DNA of 64,000 nt, taken from contig NZ_OY771645.1 in the NCBI RefSeq assembly GCF_963674925.1, positions 12,501-76,500 on the forward strand, given 5' to 3'. This document shows positions 1 to 11,700 of this stretch, one piece after another. The notes beneath the pieces are model-generated. The model saw nothing but the letters and a program-made list of their open reading frames with translations, made no database searches and was not told where the DNA came from. The position numbers and the translations under genes are program-made. Position 1 is the first letter of the stretch, and each line of letters opens with the position of its first letter. Source of the stretch: an uncultured Draconibacterium sp. (GTDB taxonomy: Bacteria; Bacteroidota; Bacteroidia; Bacteroidales; Prolixibacteraceae).

Positions 1-930
<930 letters not shown>

Positions 931-1207
931 AGAGAATCCTCGTATTGATTCAATTGTATCTCTGTAAAATTGTCGTCTCTATCTTGTGATTTGATTTGAC
1001 TCTCGATAATCACTTTCGTAATTATCAAAATTATTTTTTCCCAACATGCCAAAGAACTTTAAAGCACAGAAACAGTTGCCTGTTTCAACTTGTGTAGATA
1101 ATTAAGGAATCGAACCTTATCATTTTTGTGCACCAGCATTATCTTCGTTCACTATTACTATGAACCTGCCACTGTTTTGTGGTCTTTTTACGACTTTTCA
1201 GCCTCCG
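931..1207 (-). other. tRNA-Ala to 23S spacer of the rRNA operon
   Basis: Transcribed spacer of about 280 bases between tRNA-Ala and 23S. On the minus strand it contains a boxA-like antitermination element, GTTCTTTGGC (complement of 1048-1057). No protein gene is supported. The spacers 1282-1359 and 1434-1571 belong to the same transcript; the first contains low-complexity CAGTTTTCAGT and CTGCTTACTG repeats. Confidence 0.7.
1048..1057 (-). promoter_or_regulatory. boxA-like antitermination element in the 16S-23S spacer
   Basis: The minus strand reads GTTCTTTGGC, close to the boxA core that recruits NusB/S10 in rRNA operons. It lies about 120 bases before 23S, the usual place for a spacer boxA. 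A second copy occurs in the 16S leader at 3195-3205. The identification is by motif and position only. Confidence 0.4.
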
Positions 1208-1281
1208 TGGAGAATAAGGGAGTCGAACCCTTGACCTCTAGAATGCAAATCTAGCGCTCTAGCCAACTGAGCTAATCCCCC
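1208..1281 (-). tRNA. tRNA-Ala (anticodon TGC)
   Basis: The minus strand folds into a full cloverleaf. The acceptor stem GGGGGAT pairs with ATTCTCC, the anticodon loop is TTTGCAT flanked by CTAGA/TCTAG, and the T loop is TTCGACT. The anticodon TGC reads alanine codons. CCA is not encoded. It is the second tRNA of the rRNA operon spacer, next to 23S. Confidence 0.97.
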
Positions 1282-1359
1282 GTCTTCAGTTTTCAGTTTG
1301 CAGTCGCAGTTTTCAGTATTGTTACTGCTTACTGTGACTGTTTTCTGCTTACTGAGCAG

Positions 1360-1433
1360 TAGTCCCGCCCAGACTTGAACTGGGGACCCCTACATTATCA
1401 GTGTAGTACTCTAACCAGCTGAGCTACGGGACT
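1360..1433 (-). tRNA. tRNA-Ile (anticodon GAT)
   Basis: The minus strand gives a complete cloverleaf. The acceptor stem AGTCCCG pairs with CGGGACT, the anticodon loop is CTGATAA within a CTACA/TGTAG stem, and the T loop is TTCAAGT. The anticodon GAT specifies isoleucine. CCA is not encoded. The Ile-Ala pair between 16S and 23S is the standard bacterial arrangement. Confidence 0.97.
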
Positions 1434-1571
1434 GTTTTTTCTAAGCGCCAAGCTTCTGAGCTTTGGCTTTTAGCGCAGCTCCCGCTTTGCAACTCATTGT
1501 GTAATATTTTAAAAAAAGCAAGGACAACTTTCGTCAATCTCGTCACAGAAACTTTATTAAACCTGTGCTCC

Positions 1572-3095
<1,524 letters not shown>

Positions 3096-3194
3096 ATATA
3101 AAAAGTTTAATATCTTTCGCTCCAGGTTTACTTGTCTCTCTCAGAAATCAACAAAGTTGTTTTATTATTAACCTTGCTTTTTTGTGCTTCAAAA

Positions 3195-3205
3195 TTTTAA
3201 AGAAC
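3195..3205 (-). promoter_or_regulatory. boxA-like antitermination element in the 16S leader
   Basis: The minus strand reads GTTCTTTAAAA, very close to the boxA consensus (TGCTCTTTAACA), about 100 bases before the 16S 5' end. Together with the spacer copy at 1048-1057 this fits rRNA antitermination. Motif and position only. Confidence 0.45.
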
Positions 3206-3339
3206 TCGCGTAAAAAAACCAGCACCTTTGGTCTACCTCTTAATGCCGGTCATCTACTTTCTTGTATTTTTCTCTGACAATCTCTTCTCCTTAAATCTCC
3301 TCTCAATTGCCAGAACTCGTTTCCCTTTTAACGGGGCGA

Positions 3340-3370
3340 CAAAGGTAATTACTTTTTCAAAACCTCCAAA
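3340..3370 (-). promoter_or_regulatory. rRNA operon promoter P1 (proximal)
   Basis: The minus strand has a -33 element TTTG (3370-3367) and a -7 element TACCTTTG (3347-3340) separated by exactly 19 bases. This matches the Bacteroidetes primary sigma consensus TTTG-N19/20-TAnnTTTG. Transcription would start near 3333, giving a leader of about 240 nt before 16S. Confidence 0.8.
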
Positions 3371-3515
3371 ACTTTTTTCGCTTTTTTTTGAAACTTTATC
3401 GCTAAAGTTTCTGCGGCTTTGACGCGATCTTCAGTGCCGTTCCACCAGCCTTCCAATCACTCGTCTTTTACTCTCATCTTGTCTCTTGAACGTCGCTTCG
3501 TTTTCAAAGCGGCTG

Positions 3516-3546
3516 CAAAGGTAAAGCTATTTTTGTTTCTACCAAA
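3516..3546 (-). promoter_or_regulatory. rRNA operon promoter P2
   Basis: The minus strand has TTTG (3546-3543), a 19-base spacer, then TACCTTTG (3523-3516), followed by GCAGCCGCTTT. It has the same architecture as P1 176 bases downstream. The downstream sequence GCAGCCGCTTT is shared with P3, suggesting that promoter modules were duplicated. Confidence 0.8.
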
Positions 3547-3688
3547 TACTTTTTAAAGTTTTTTCGAAACTTTTTTTTCGAACCGTTCGTCGTTTCAAAG
3601 ACCGAAATCTTCGCCCCAACTACCGGCCCTGCCTTTGCCGTTCTTAATCCCATTGTTTCTATGAACTGTGCTTCTCTCAAAGCGGCTG

Positions 3689-3719
3689 CAAAAGTAATCA
3701 AGGTTTTTATACTTCCAAA
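3689..3719 (-). promoter_or_regulatory. rRNA operon promoter P3 (distal)
   Basis: The minus strand has TTTG (3719-3716), a 19-base spacer, then TACTTTTG (3696-3689), followed by CAGCCGCTTT as in P2. AT-rich sequence lies just upstream (3720-3790) and could act as an UP-like element. It is the most distal of three promoters spaced about 175 bases apart. Confidence 0.78.
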
Positions 3720-3892
3720 CTTTTACACCCTTTTTAGACATCTTTTTTTCGTTCTTTTTCCTAAGCACTTGAAATTCAGATGTCATCTATTTTCAAAAAA
3801 AAGAAGACGGATTGATTGATACGAGAAGAAGCAAATAGAGTTACAATACTTGTATTAAATAATTGAAATGAAATTATAATTTGAGACGGCAC

Positions 3893-3923
3893 AAAAAAGC
3901 CCTGAAAACTAATTCCAGGGCTT
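3893..3923 (-). terminator. Intrinsic terminator of the fucosidase operon
   Basis: The minus strand forms the stem AAGCCCTG/CAGGGCTT followed by TTTTTTGT. It lies 26 bases after the stop codon of the downstream fucosidase gene and insulates the rRNA promoter region. Confidence 0.8.
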
Positions 3924-3948
3924 GCATATTCTATTAACAACACTACTA

Positions 3949-5316
3949 CTATTTCAAGAAAAGTTCAATTACGGGGATCTCAATATTTGGTTTATTCACG
4001 GGTAGCAACAAATTAATATCGTTTTCCGCATGCTTTTGCTCTATCCAATGACCATATGGTTTTCCAATTTTAATCTCGGATGCATCGTGTAAAAACTGGG
4101 CATATTTGACTTTGTCGCCATATCCGCGCATCAGAAAATTCTGCAACGGGTAATCCAACAGGTGTACGTACAATCGGTTTGTTTCCGGATTGTATGTTAA
4201 CAATGTGTTATCCGGCGCTTCAAATTCGTCGGGCGCCTGGGTGCAATTATATATCGATCTGCTGTTATACTTCATCCACTCTCCCATTTCGGCCAGCGCT
4301 TTATCCGCACGCTCATCAAAAGTACCCCTTGCCGTTGGCCCAACATTTAATAACAGGTTACCTCCCTTACTTACCGACTCTATTAATAATACCAGCAACT
4401 GTTTATTGTCTTTCCATGTATGCTCGTCGCGATAATACCCCCACGAGCCGGAAAAAGTCTGGCAGGTTTCCCACGGAATGCGTACACCATTCTCTTCGGG
4501 CCATCTATCTACTTTAAACTGTTCGGGTGTTGTAAAATCCCAACCGCCCCAGTAATCTTTCAGATCGGCACGATCGTTTACAATAATACCGGGCTGCAAC
4601 TCACGAACCATTTTCATCAGATCTACCGATCCCCAATCGTCTCGTCCTTTTCCAAACTCTCCCGGAAAAGAATAATCCAACCAAAGAATATCGACCTTGC
4701 CATAATTGGTTAGAATTTCGCGAACCTGATTTTTCAGATATTCACGATAGATACTCATATCACGATTTTTATTCAGGTCATCGTATTCTTCTTGTGAAGA
4801 TACGCTTTGCGGATGCACCCGATCGATTGTATATTCCGGATGATGCCAGTCGATTAAGGAATAATAAAATCCGATTCCGAGGCCTTCGGCACGAAAAGCA
4901 TCCACCCACTGTTTTATAATGTCCTTACCATACGGTGTATTTATTACAGTATAATCGGTATACTCTGATGCGAACATGTTAAAGCCTTCGTGATGTTTGG
5001 TAGTAATAACTGCATATTTCATTCCCGCTGCTTTGGCCTTCCTGGCCCATTCAACCGGATCAAAAAGATCGGGATTAAAAATATCGAAGTATTTCTGGTA
5101 ATCTTCATCTGAGATTCGCTCGTTTTTCTTCACCCATTCATGTCGCGCTGCCTGTGCATACAATCCCCAATGAATAAACATTCCGAAACGTGCATCGGTC
5201 CACCACTTCATTCGCTCGACCTTTTGCTCCGGGGTTTCATCCCAAATTTTCTTTTGCGAGAATGCCAACTGATTTACAAACAGAATCAGCATTACCACTA
5301 AAAATGCTCTTTTCAT
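3949..5316 (-). CDS. Secreted GH29 alpha-L-fucosidase
   Basis: A 455-residue glycoside hydrolase family 29 enzyme that would release alpha-L-fucose from glycans in the periplasm or outside the cell. Residues 1-20 are a signal peptide ending LAFSQ. The catalytic barrel follows, with FGMFIHWG near 44-51, TTKHHEGF near 105-112 and WLDYSFPGEFG near 212-222. D214 is the likely nucleophile, the WxD position typical of GH29. No carbohydrate-binding domain follows, so it is a minimal enzyme. It is the second gene of an operon, 25 bases after another GH29 gene, and ends at an intrinsic terminator. The acid/base residue cannot be assigned by eye. The linkage specificity, and whether the source is algal or host glycan, are unknown. 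Confidence 0.92.
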   Translation of the reverse strand: MKRAFLVVMLILFVNQLAFSQKKIWDETPEQKVERMKWWTDARFGMFIHWGLYAQAARHEWVKKNERISDEDYQKYFDIFNPDLFDPVEWARKAKAAGMKYAVITTKHHEGFNMFASEYTDYTVINTPYGKDIIKQWVDAFRAEGLGIGFYYSLIDWHHPEYTIDRVHPQSVSSQEEYDDLNKNRDMSIYREYLKNQVREILTNYGKVDILWLDYSFPGEFGKGRDDWGSVDLMKMVRELQPGIIVNDRADLKDYWGGWDFTTPEQFKVDRWPEENGVRIPWETCQTFSGSWGYYRDEHTWKDNKQLLVLLIESVSKGGNLLLNVGPTARGTFDERADKALAEMGEWMKYNSRSIYNCTQAPDEFEAPDNTLLTYNPETNRLYVHLLDYPLQNFLMRGYGDKVKYAQFLHDASEIKIGKPYGHWIEQKHAENDINLLLPVNKPNIEIPVIELFLK

Positions 5317-5341
5317 ATTTTTTGGTTTAGTTTATTATCTA

Positions 5342-7423
5342 TTATTGTGTAATGATATCGAATTCGGCAATTCCCACTTTGCCATTTTCTTCGGCCGGTG
5401 ACAAAGCAGTAAATTTTATGTAGCGGGCATGAACCGGAGCAAAACTATCTGTTTGCCAAACCGGGCTGTTCCGAATATTGGAAAACTCACCTTCGGCTAC
5501 CGGTTGTTTCCAGTTTTTACCATCGGAACTTAGATACAACTTGTAATTAAATATAACACCGGGATCAAAACGCTGTTGATCGGGTAGGTATTTAAAACCT
5601 TCAATATTCAGACTTTCCCCTAGGTCGAAAACAAAATCAACAGGCACTGATTCTCCAACCGTAAAGGCGGTATTTTCATTTCCATCGAAAATGAGGTTCG
5701 CCTTTTCAACGTCTTTATATTTCCCAACCACTTTCCAGTTTGTTTTTGGAACATCAAATGCAGCTACAGAAACTGTGCTCGTTTTGTTTTCATTCGGATC
5801 AACAACAATGGCTTTTACAATTGCTTTCTGAGCCAATTCGAATGGTTTCTCATATTTAATTGAATTTTCATCAGGCTCGGTTCCGTCTGCTGTATAATAT
5901 ATATCAAGGCCACTATCGAAAGCTTCTATATTAATAATACCATCTTTTGTTCTTGAGATTTTTGGCTCAACAATAACTTTTGGAGCATGATAGATTCCGA
6001 TTTTGGTGATCACCGGACATGCTTTTGAGTCTCGAACCGTAAATCTCACTTTTGAAGCGGTAGTTTCCGTCAATCGCAAAATACGTTTTCTGCCAATTGT
6101 AGTTTGCGAATCGATCTCCTCCCACTTATTATTTATATATGCCTCCACCGAAAATTCCTTAACACGCTGTCCCAATCGAATATCTTCCTGAACCAGAAAA
6201 CGGTTAAACGTAGTTTCTTCTCCGAAATCAATAGTTACCGACGCCTGAACAATTCCATCGTCGGTTGCCCAGTAGGTATCCGGATTTTCATCGGTTACAT
6301 TCGCAGCTTTATACTTTTTTGAGTTACCACGCACATTTGTAGCCTCTGCATTTTTACCGGCGGCAAGATCATTCGCAAAATCAGCTTTTACAGCTTCTGC
6401 CAGTTTTAGAATTTGTTCTTCATCTTTTTCATGAAACAATCCGCGTTTGTCGACCGGAAAATTAATCAGTAACGACGCATTTCTACCAATACTATTATAA
6501 TATATATCGAGTAGCTGCGGTAAAGTTTTCACCTTATGATCTTCGTAAGGATGATAATACCATCCAGGACGAATGGAAACGTCTACCTCTGTAGGAAGCC
6601 AGTGCGTGCCATCTTCGTGTCCCGAACGCAATTCCAGGTAATTTGGCGACCCGGGGTAAAACTCATCTCTGCGTAGCGGCGACCAGTTGGTCTCCGGAGC
6701 CCAACCTTCCTCAGTTCCTACCCAACGTACATCAGGGCCGGCATCGCTGAACATACATGCCATCGGCTGAAGTTCGCGTACTATCTTTCTGGTATTTTCC
6801 CAATCATAATATGTTTTCCTGTCAATGCGGCGCTCTTCGTTTGCACCTCCGTAATAACCGGTTCCTCCATTGGCTCCATCAAACCAAACTTCGAAAACAT
6901 CGCCATAATCAGACATCAATTCTCGCAACTGAGCTCTGAAAATTTCAATGTATTTTTCGTTTCCGTATTCCGGATTATTCCGATCCCAGGGAGATAAGTA
7001 TAGCCCCAGCTTTAAACCATACTCTTTGCATGCATCGGCCAGTTCACGTACCACATCTCCTTCCCCATTCTTCCATGAAGAACTTTTTACCGAATGCCCT
7101 GTGGTGGCAGTTGGCCACAAACAGAATCCATCGTGGTGTTTGGCGGTTAGAATAATCCCTTTCATCCCGGCTTCTTTACAAATCCGGGCCCACTGTCGGC
7201 AATTCAATTCGCTTGGGTTAAACATATCAGGATCTTCGTCACCAAATCCCCACTCCATATTAGAAAAGGTATTCATGTTAAAATGAACAAAAGCGTAATA
7301 CTCCATACTATTCCACGCCAATTGCCTTTCAGAAGGCACAGGTAATACAGGTTCCGGCGGAGTAACATTACTGCATGAAACAGTAATTAATAATACAAAT
7401 AGCCAAAATATTCTACTGGTCAT
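5342..7423 (-). CDS. GH29 alpha-L-fucosidase lipoprotein with discoidin domains
   Basis: A 693-residue multidomain fucosidase. Residues 1-17 form a lipoprotein signal ending in the lipobox TVSC (Cys17), so the enzyme is membrane anchored. The GH29 barrel spans about 35-370, with TAKHHDGF near 93-100 and VWFDGANG near 179-186 (D182 likely nucleophile), resembling the alpha-1,3/1,4-type GH29-B branch. An F5/8 type C (discoidin) domain follows at about 370-490, then a chitobiase-C-like Ig segment with YYTADGTEP, then a second discoidin domain at about 575-690. These add-on domains usually bind carbohydrate. It is the first gene of the two-gene fucosidase operon. A TAACTTTG box at 7479-7486 is the likely promoter. 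No SusC/SusD pair is present in the window. Confidence 0.92.
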   Translation of the reverse strand: MTSRIFWLFVLLITVSCSNVTPPEPVLPVPSERQLAWNSMEYYAFVHFNMNTFSNMEWGFGDEDPDMFNPSELNCRQWARICKEAGMKGIILTAKHHDGFCLWPTATTGHSVKSSSWKNGEGDVVRELADACKEYGLKLGLYLSPWDRNNPEYGNEKYIEIFRAQLRELMSDYGDVFEVWFDGANGGTGYYGGANEERRIDRKTYYDWENTRKIVRELQPMACMFSDAGPDVRWVGTEEGWAPETNWSPLRRDEFYPGSPNYLELRSGHEDGTHWLPTEVDVSIRPGWYYHPYEDHKVKTLPQLLDIYYNSIGRNASLLINFPVDKRGLFHEKDEEQILKLAEAVKADFANDLAAGKNAEATNVRGNSKKYKAANVTDENPDTYWATDDGIVQASVTIDFGEETTFNRFLVQEDIRLGQRVKEFSVEAYINNKWEEIDSQTTIGRKRILRLTETTASKVRFTVRDSKACPVITKIGIYHAPKVIVEPKISRTKDGIINIEAFDSGLDIYYTADGTEPDENSIKYEKPFELAQKAIVKAIVVDPNENKTSTVSVAAFDVPKTNWKVVGKYKDVEKANLIFDGNENTAFTVGESVPVDFVFDLGESLNIEGFKYLPDQQRFDPGVIFNYKLYLSSDGKNWKQPVAEGEFSNIRNSPVWQTDSFAPVHARYIKFTALSPAEENGKVGIAEFDIITQ

Positions 7424-7478
7424 CGATTTATGATTTTAATTTTTTTATAAACTTCATAAATATATAATGAATAGTTGA

Positions 7479-7486
7479 CAAAGTTA
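7479..7486 (-). promoter_or_regulatory. Probable promoter -7 box of the fucosidase operon
   Basis: The minus strand reads TAACTTTG, a perfect Bacteroidetes TAnnTTTG box, about 56 bases before the ATG of the lipoprotein fucosidase. No TTTG was found at the expected 19-20 base spacing, so only the -7 element is supported. The box overlaps the stop codon of the possible gene remnant described next. Confidence 0.5.
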
Positions 7487-7651
7487 TTTTATCCAGAGAC
7501 AAACATGAGATGCTATCGCCAAAAGAATCAAGAGTAGGCCAATTAAAACTCTAGCAACAAAACTGGCGAAGAACCTGATTCCACTTAGGACATTTATATT
7601 GCCCGGTTCACTAACATCGTCACCAAACCGTAGTGGTGCCCCCTCCTGAAT
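7484..7651 (-). pseudogene. Possible 3' remnant of a membrane protein gene
   Basis: On the minus strand a 55-codon open frame without any ATG ends in TAA at 7484-7486. Its translation contains RFGDDVSEPGNINVL, then a hydrophobic stretch FVARVLIGLLLILLAIAS and the end HVCLWIK, which looks like the C-terminal membrane segment of a larger protein. The frame is closed upstream by TAA at 7652-7654. If real, it is the tail of a gene whose 5' part has been deleted or replaced. No family was recognised and the evidence is only protein-like composition. Confidence 0.3.
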
Positions 7652-8222
7652 TTATCGAAAGACTTATAAATTGGGAGACATTATTCAAAAACATTCATAT
7701 AGCAAATAGCTGGCAATTATTGCAGATTGAAATAAAAAGTCCTCAAATAAAAAGAATACGCAATGAAAAGGGTAACATAATTTCGATTTTTATTAAAATA
7801 CTTCTCTGTATTTATTTTATCATTACGGGAGTTGTGTCCCAAAATGAAACGACAAAACACTTCGGCGAAATCTCCCACAACCCTGACTTTCTGACACTTA
7901 CAACTAGTGGCACACTGATTGCATTATTAAAGCACGAACGTACTAAACATTATTGTAAATAAAAATGGACAAAGCAAACAACAAATTAAAATTTGGTTTT
8001 TATCATATTAAGTCATAATTTGCATAAGTAATATATTGATTCTGAAATTTAAGGTTGGTAAAAAATAAGGGGTTATTTAATCTTTCCAAGAATTTCACAT
8101 CAAATGACTTATTAAACAAAAAGCAGCGAAAAGAGAAAAGCTCATTCGCAAATCCGAGTCCATTTTTATTGGTGTGCCAATAATTAAAGTAACAAATATG
8201 TAACTTCTTTAAATGTAATGAT
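7652..8222. other. Gene-poor AT-rich region between fucosidases and the type IX locus
   Basis: About 570 bases without a supportable gene. A plus-strand open frame at 7633-7962 (GTG start, 109 codons) has one hydrophobic stretch but no signal peptide, ribosome binding site or recognised motif, and is not called. The stretch 7965-8222 is very AT-rich and probably contains the promoter of the secreted-protein gene starting at 8223, but no clean TAnnTTTG box was found. Confidence 0.5.
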
Positions 8223-8726
8223 ATGAATACACATCTACTTAAATCGATGAACGCTTCCTTCCTTGTGATTATCCTCTCCACAATCTTTAGTGTCGCAACG
8301 TATAACACTTATGCACAAACGGATTGCAATATAGACATTAAGGCAACAAAAAACAGAAACTCTAAAAACATTAGTATTGAAGGTTCTGCCTATCGTATGG
8401 AAATCACAAACAATGGAAATACTAGGGATACTTTTGTGCTGAGTTCAAAAGATATCAATGATATCTGTACCAATCCGGATGGCAGCAGCAATGCGGATAA
8501 TGTTGTTTTAAATTATGAATTTTTAGATTCTGAAAACAACAAGATTACGTCCATTACTCTAAATGCAGGAGAAACCTTTAATTTTTTAGTCTCTGTACAT
8601 GTTCCTGGTGGAACTACTATCAACAAGTGGTCTTGTGTTGAAATAGTGGCAAGTTCCACAAACTGTGACAACTATAATTCCAGTACTGTTCTGCAGTCAA
8701 TGGTTATTAATCCCATCGAGGAGTAA
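8223..8726 (+). CDS. Small secreted protein preceding the giant adhesin
   Basis: A 167-residue exported protein of unknown family. Residues 1-31 form a signal peptide with a hydrophobic core FLVIILSTIFSV and a likely cleavage after A31. The mature part contains MEITNNGNTRDTF and LNAGETFNFLVSVHVPGG, typical of beta-sandwich DUF11/CARDB-like secreted domains, and four cysteines (CNID, ICTN, WSCV, TNCD) that could form two disulfides. It lacks a type IX sorting domain. It lies 35 bases upstream of the adhesin start, so co-transcription is likely. Starting at the second Met (8247) would also leave a functional signal peptide. A role as an accessory or partner of the adhesin is inference from position only. 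Confidence 0.7.
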   Translation: MNTHLLKSMNASFLVIILSTIFSVATYNTYAQTDCNIDIKATKNRNSKNISIEGSAYRMEITNNGNTRDTFVLSSKDINDICTNPDGSSNADNVVLNYEFLDSENNKITSITLNAGETFNFLVSVHVPGGTTINKWSCVEIVASSTNCDNYNSSTVLQSMVINPIEE

Positions 8727-8761
8727 GTATCAGCTTGGTTATTACCTTAAAACTCTTAATT

Positions 8762-11700
8762 ATGAAAAACATTTTACATAAAAATGGCTTGAGAACGAAA
8801 TTTTACATGTTCGTTCTTTTTATGTTTACGTCATTGCTAACCTTAGGTCAGGTTACTTCCCAAAGAACTATTACTGTTGGTGATGATGTGGCTTGTGGTA
8901 AATTAATAGACGTTGAATTAGAACTTACAGGTACGGGAACATACAGTACTCCTTTAGAAGTAGTTTTAGTAATTGATGTCTCAGGTAGTATGTCTTGGGC
9001 AAATTCAGACAATACCGGGACAAAAATAGAGGACGCAGTGGATGCTGCGGAGAATTTTGTAGATAATTTTTTTAGCGACCCCAATATACATCCGGATAGC
9101 AAAATTGGAATTGTGAAGTTCCAAAGTTATGCTACAGTTGTGCAAGGTTTGACAAATGACGAAACTTTTGATGACGGTGATTTTTGGGGTGTTGGATATG
9201 GTGACAACTTCAGGGCAAATGGAGGTACGAATATGGAAGATGGAGTTGAAGAAGCCTTTGGTTTATTAAATCACGAATCTGCTTGTAATATTACCAAGAC
9301 CATCATAATGCTAGGAGATGGAGCTGCTACTTCAGATAATGGATCCGGTGATCCATCAACAAGAGCAATTCTGGAAGCTCTAAATGCTCAATCCATTGCC
9401 CAGGTTTATACAATTGGATTTAATGTTGGCGTAGGATCTTCTGCGGAAAACACCTTAACCGAAATGCAAAATGCTGGTTATTATGCCGGGGCAAGTGCAA
9501 CAGACTTGAATAATATTTATACTGACATATTAAATCAATTAAGCTGGGTTGCAAAAGCTCCGCCTAGCGGTGTTTTTAATACAGAGGTTGTTGAAGGTGA
9601 TTTTAAAATTGATAATACCACAATTTCTGTAACTAAAGGTTCTTTTTTGGTAAATGGACAAGAAATTGAATGGAGTGTAGATTATCTAAATAAGGATGAA
9701 GTAATTACTTTACATTATCAGTTAATTTCAAATGGGATTTGTGATGATGTTAACGAGACAGAAATTAGTTCATCGGGATTGACATTTTTAAATGCAAACT
9801 GTGAAACTGTTGAGGGGTCGCCGCTACCAACTTCGATTATGGTCCCATGTTCAGGAGATGAGATCATTGAAATTTGTCAAGGCGAAACTTCTGCTGAATT
9901 TATTTCGAATATTGTGTGTCCGGATGCAGGTGTTATCTCAGATCTTGTTATTGAGGGCTATGCCGGAAATGGATCAAACAATGGCGATGGAGACTCTTGG
10001 GATAGTCCTGGGAATATAGATGCTGACGACGGTCAAACAGCAAGTCTGTTATTACAATCCGGGGATTCTAAAAATTTACATGCAACAGGCTTCAACTTTA
10101 GCTCAATTCCGGATAATGCGACCATTAATGGAATAACCGTTGAAATTAACAGATGGGCTTCTTCATCAAGTGGTACCAATGGTGTAAAAGACAAGGAAGT
10201 ACGTTTATTAAAGGCAGGATCTGTTGTAGGTAACGATCAAAAGAAATCAGGTGTATGGAACACTAGTTCAGGCACTGTAGTTACCTATGGCGGTTCAACT
10301 GATCTTTGGGGAACCTCCTGGAGTGTTTCAGAAATTAAAAATACCAATTTTGGAGCAAGACTTGAAGTCGATATAAACGGCAGTAGAAGTGCCCATGTTG
10401 ATTATATAAAAATTAAAGTTTACTATTCAATAACAACCGTTGCCGGAGACTTAGAGTGGTTTACTACAGAATCTGGAGGAACAAGCCTTCGTTCTGGTAG
10501 TGTTTTTAGCCCGATAGAAGATGATCCAAGTTTTGATTCTACGATTCCGGGAACCTATAGTTATTACGCAGGATGTAGTAATATTCCTGGTTGTAGAAAA
10601 TTGTATAGAATTATAGTTAATGAGCTTCCGACTTGTGATATTACAGGTAATATAACAACGTGCCCATCAGGCACAGAGACATATACAGCTCCGGCAGGTA
10701 TGGATTCTTACAGTTGGAGTATTACCTCAGGAACTGCCACAATAAATGGTGCGACTGATGCGCAAACGGTTGAAGTTATTGCCGGCAATTGTGATGAGGA
10801 TTTTACACTAGAACTAACAGTTACCAATAGTAATGGATGTAGCTCTATTTGTAGTTTGGATGTGGCGGTTGAGGACATTACTCCTCCGACTTTCGATACT
10901 GAACCAGGAGACTTAACTGTAAACTGCTCTGCTCCGCTTCCTTATGCCGATTATGCTGCATTTGTTGCTGCTGGTGGTTTAGCTTCTGATAATTGCACTT
11001 TGAATGAAGCGTCATTTCAACACGTAGGTGATGTACCTGATACTAACACTTGTGAACCAACAATTCAAAGAACTTATAGAATAGCAGATGCTTGTGGGCT
11101 TAATGCTGATTATGTGCAGGAGATTACTATTGAAGTGGTAGACTTCCAAATGCCTGCTAATGAAACACACGAAACTCCTGTTGCATGTGCTTCTCTGGCC
11201 ACTGAACCTACTCCTCCTACTGTAACTGATTACTGTGGAAACGAATTAACTCCATCGGCTGCTGTTAAAGGTGGTACTTACGTGGACTGTGAAGGAACAA
11301 TTACTTATACCTTCACTTACACAGATTGTGACCTTAACTCTCACGACTGGGTTTATACTTACAATGTTGAAGTGGTAGATTTCCAAATGCCTGCTAATGA
11401 AACACACGAAACTCCTGTTGCATGTGCTTCTCTGGCCACTGAACCTACTCCTCCTACTGTAACTGATTACTGTGGAAACGAATTAACTCCATCGGCTGCT
11501 GTTAAAGGTGGTACTTACGTGGACTGTGAAGGAACAATTACTTATACCTTCACTTACACAGATTGTGACCTTAACTCTCACGACTGGGTTTATACTTACA
11601 ATGTTGAAGTGGTAGATTTCCAAATGCCTGCTAATGAAACACACGAAACTCCTGTTGCATGTGCTTCTCTGGCCACTGAACCTACTCCTCCTACTGTAAC

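Larger units (their letters stand above)
3096..3948 (-). other. rRNA operon leader and promoter region, no protein gene
   Basis: About 850 bases between 16S and the fucosidase operon. It holds the rRNA leader with a boxA-like element, three tandem promoters at 3340-3370, 3516-3546 and 3689-3719, and the terminator of the fucosidase operon at the far end. The stretch 3780-3890 is AT-rich with nothing recognisable. Short open frames here have no coding features. Confidence 0.7.

Noticed and set aside
7633..7962. 109-codon plus-strand open frame with a GTG start
   Set aside because: It has no recognisable family, no ribosome site and an implausible start. Composition follows the AT-rich surroundings, so it is kept only as a note in the intergenic entry.
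8003..8308. 101-codon minus-strand open frame overlapping the start of the secreted-protein gene
   Set aside because: It overlaps a well-supported signal peptide on the other strand and has no motifs.
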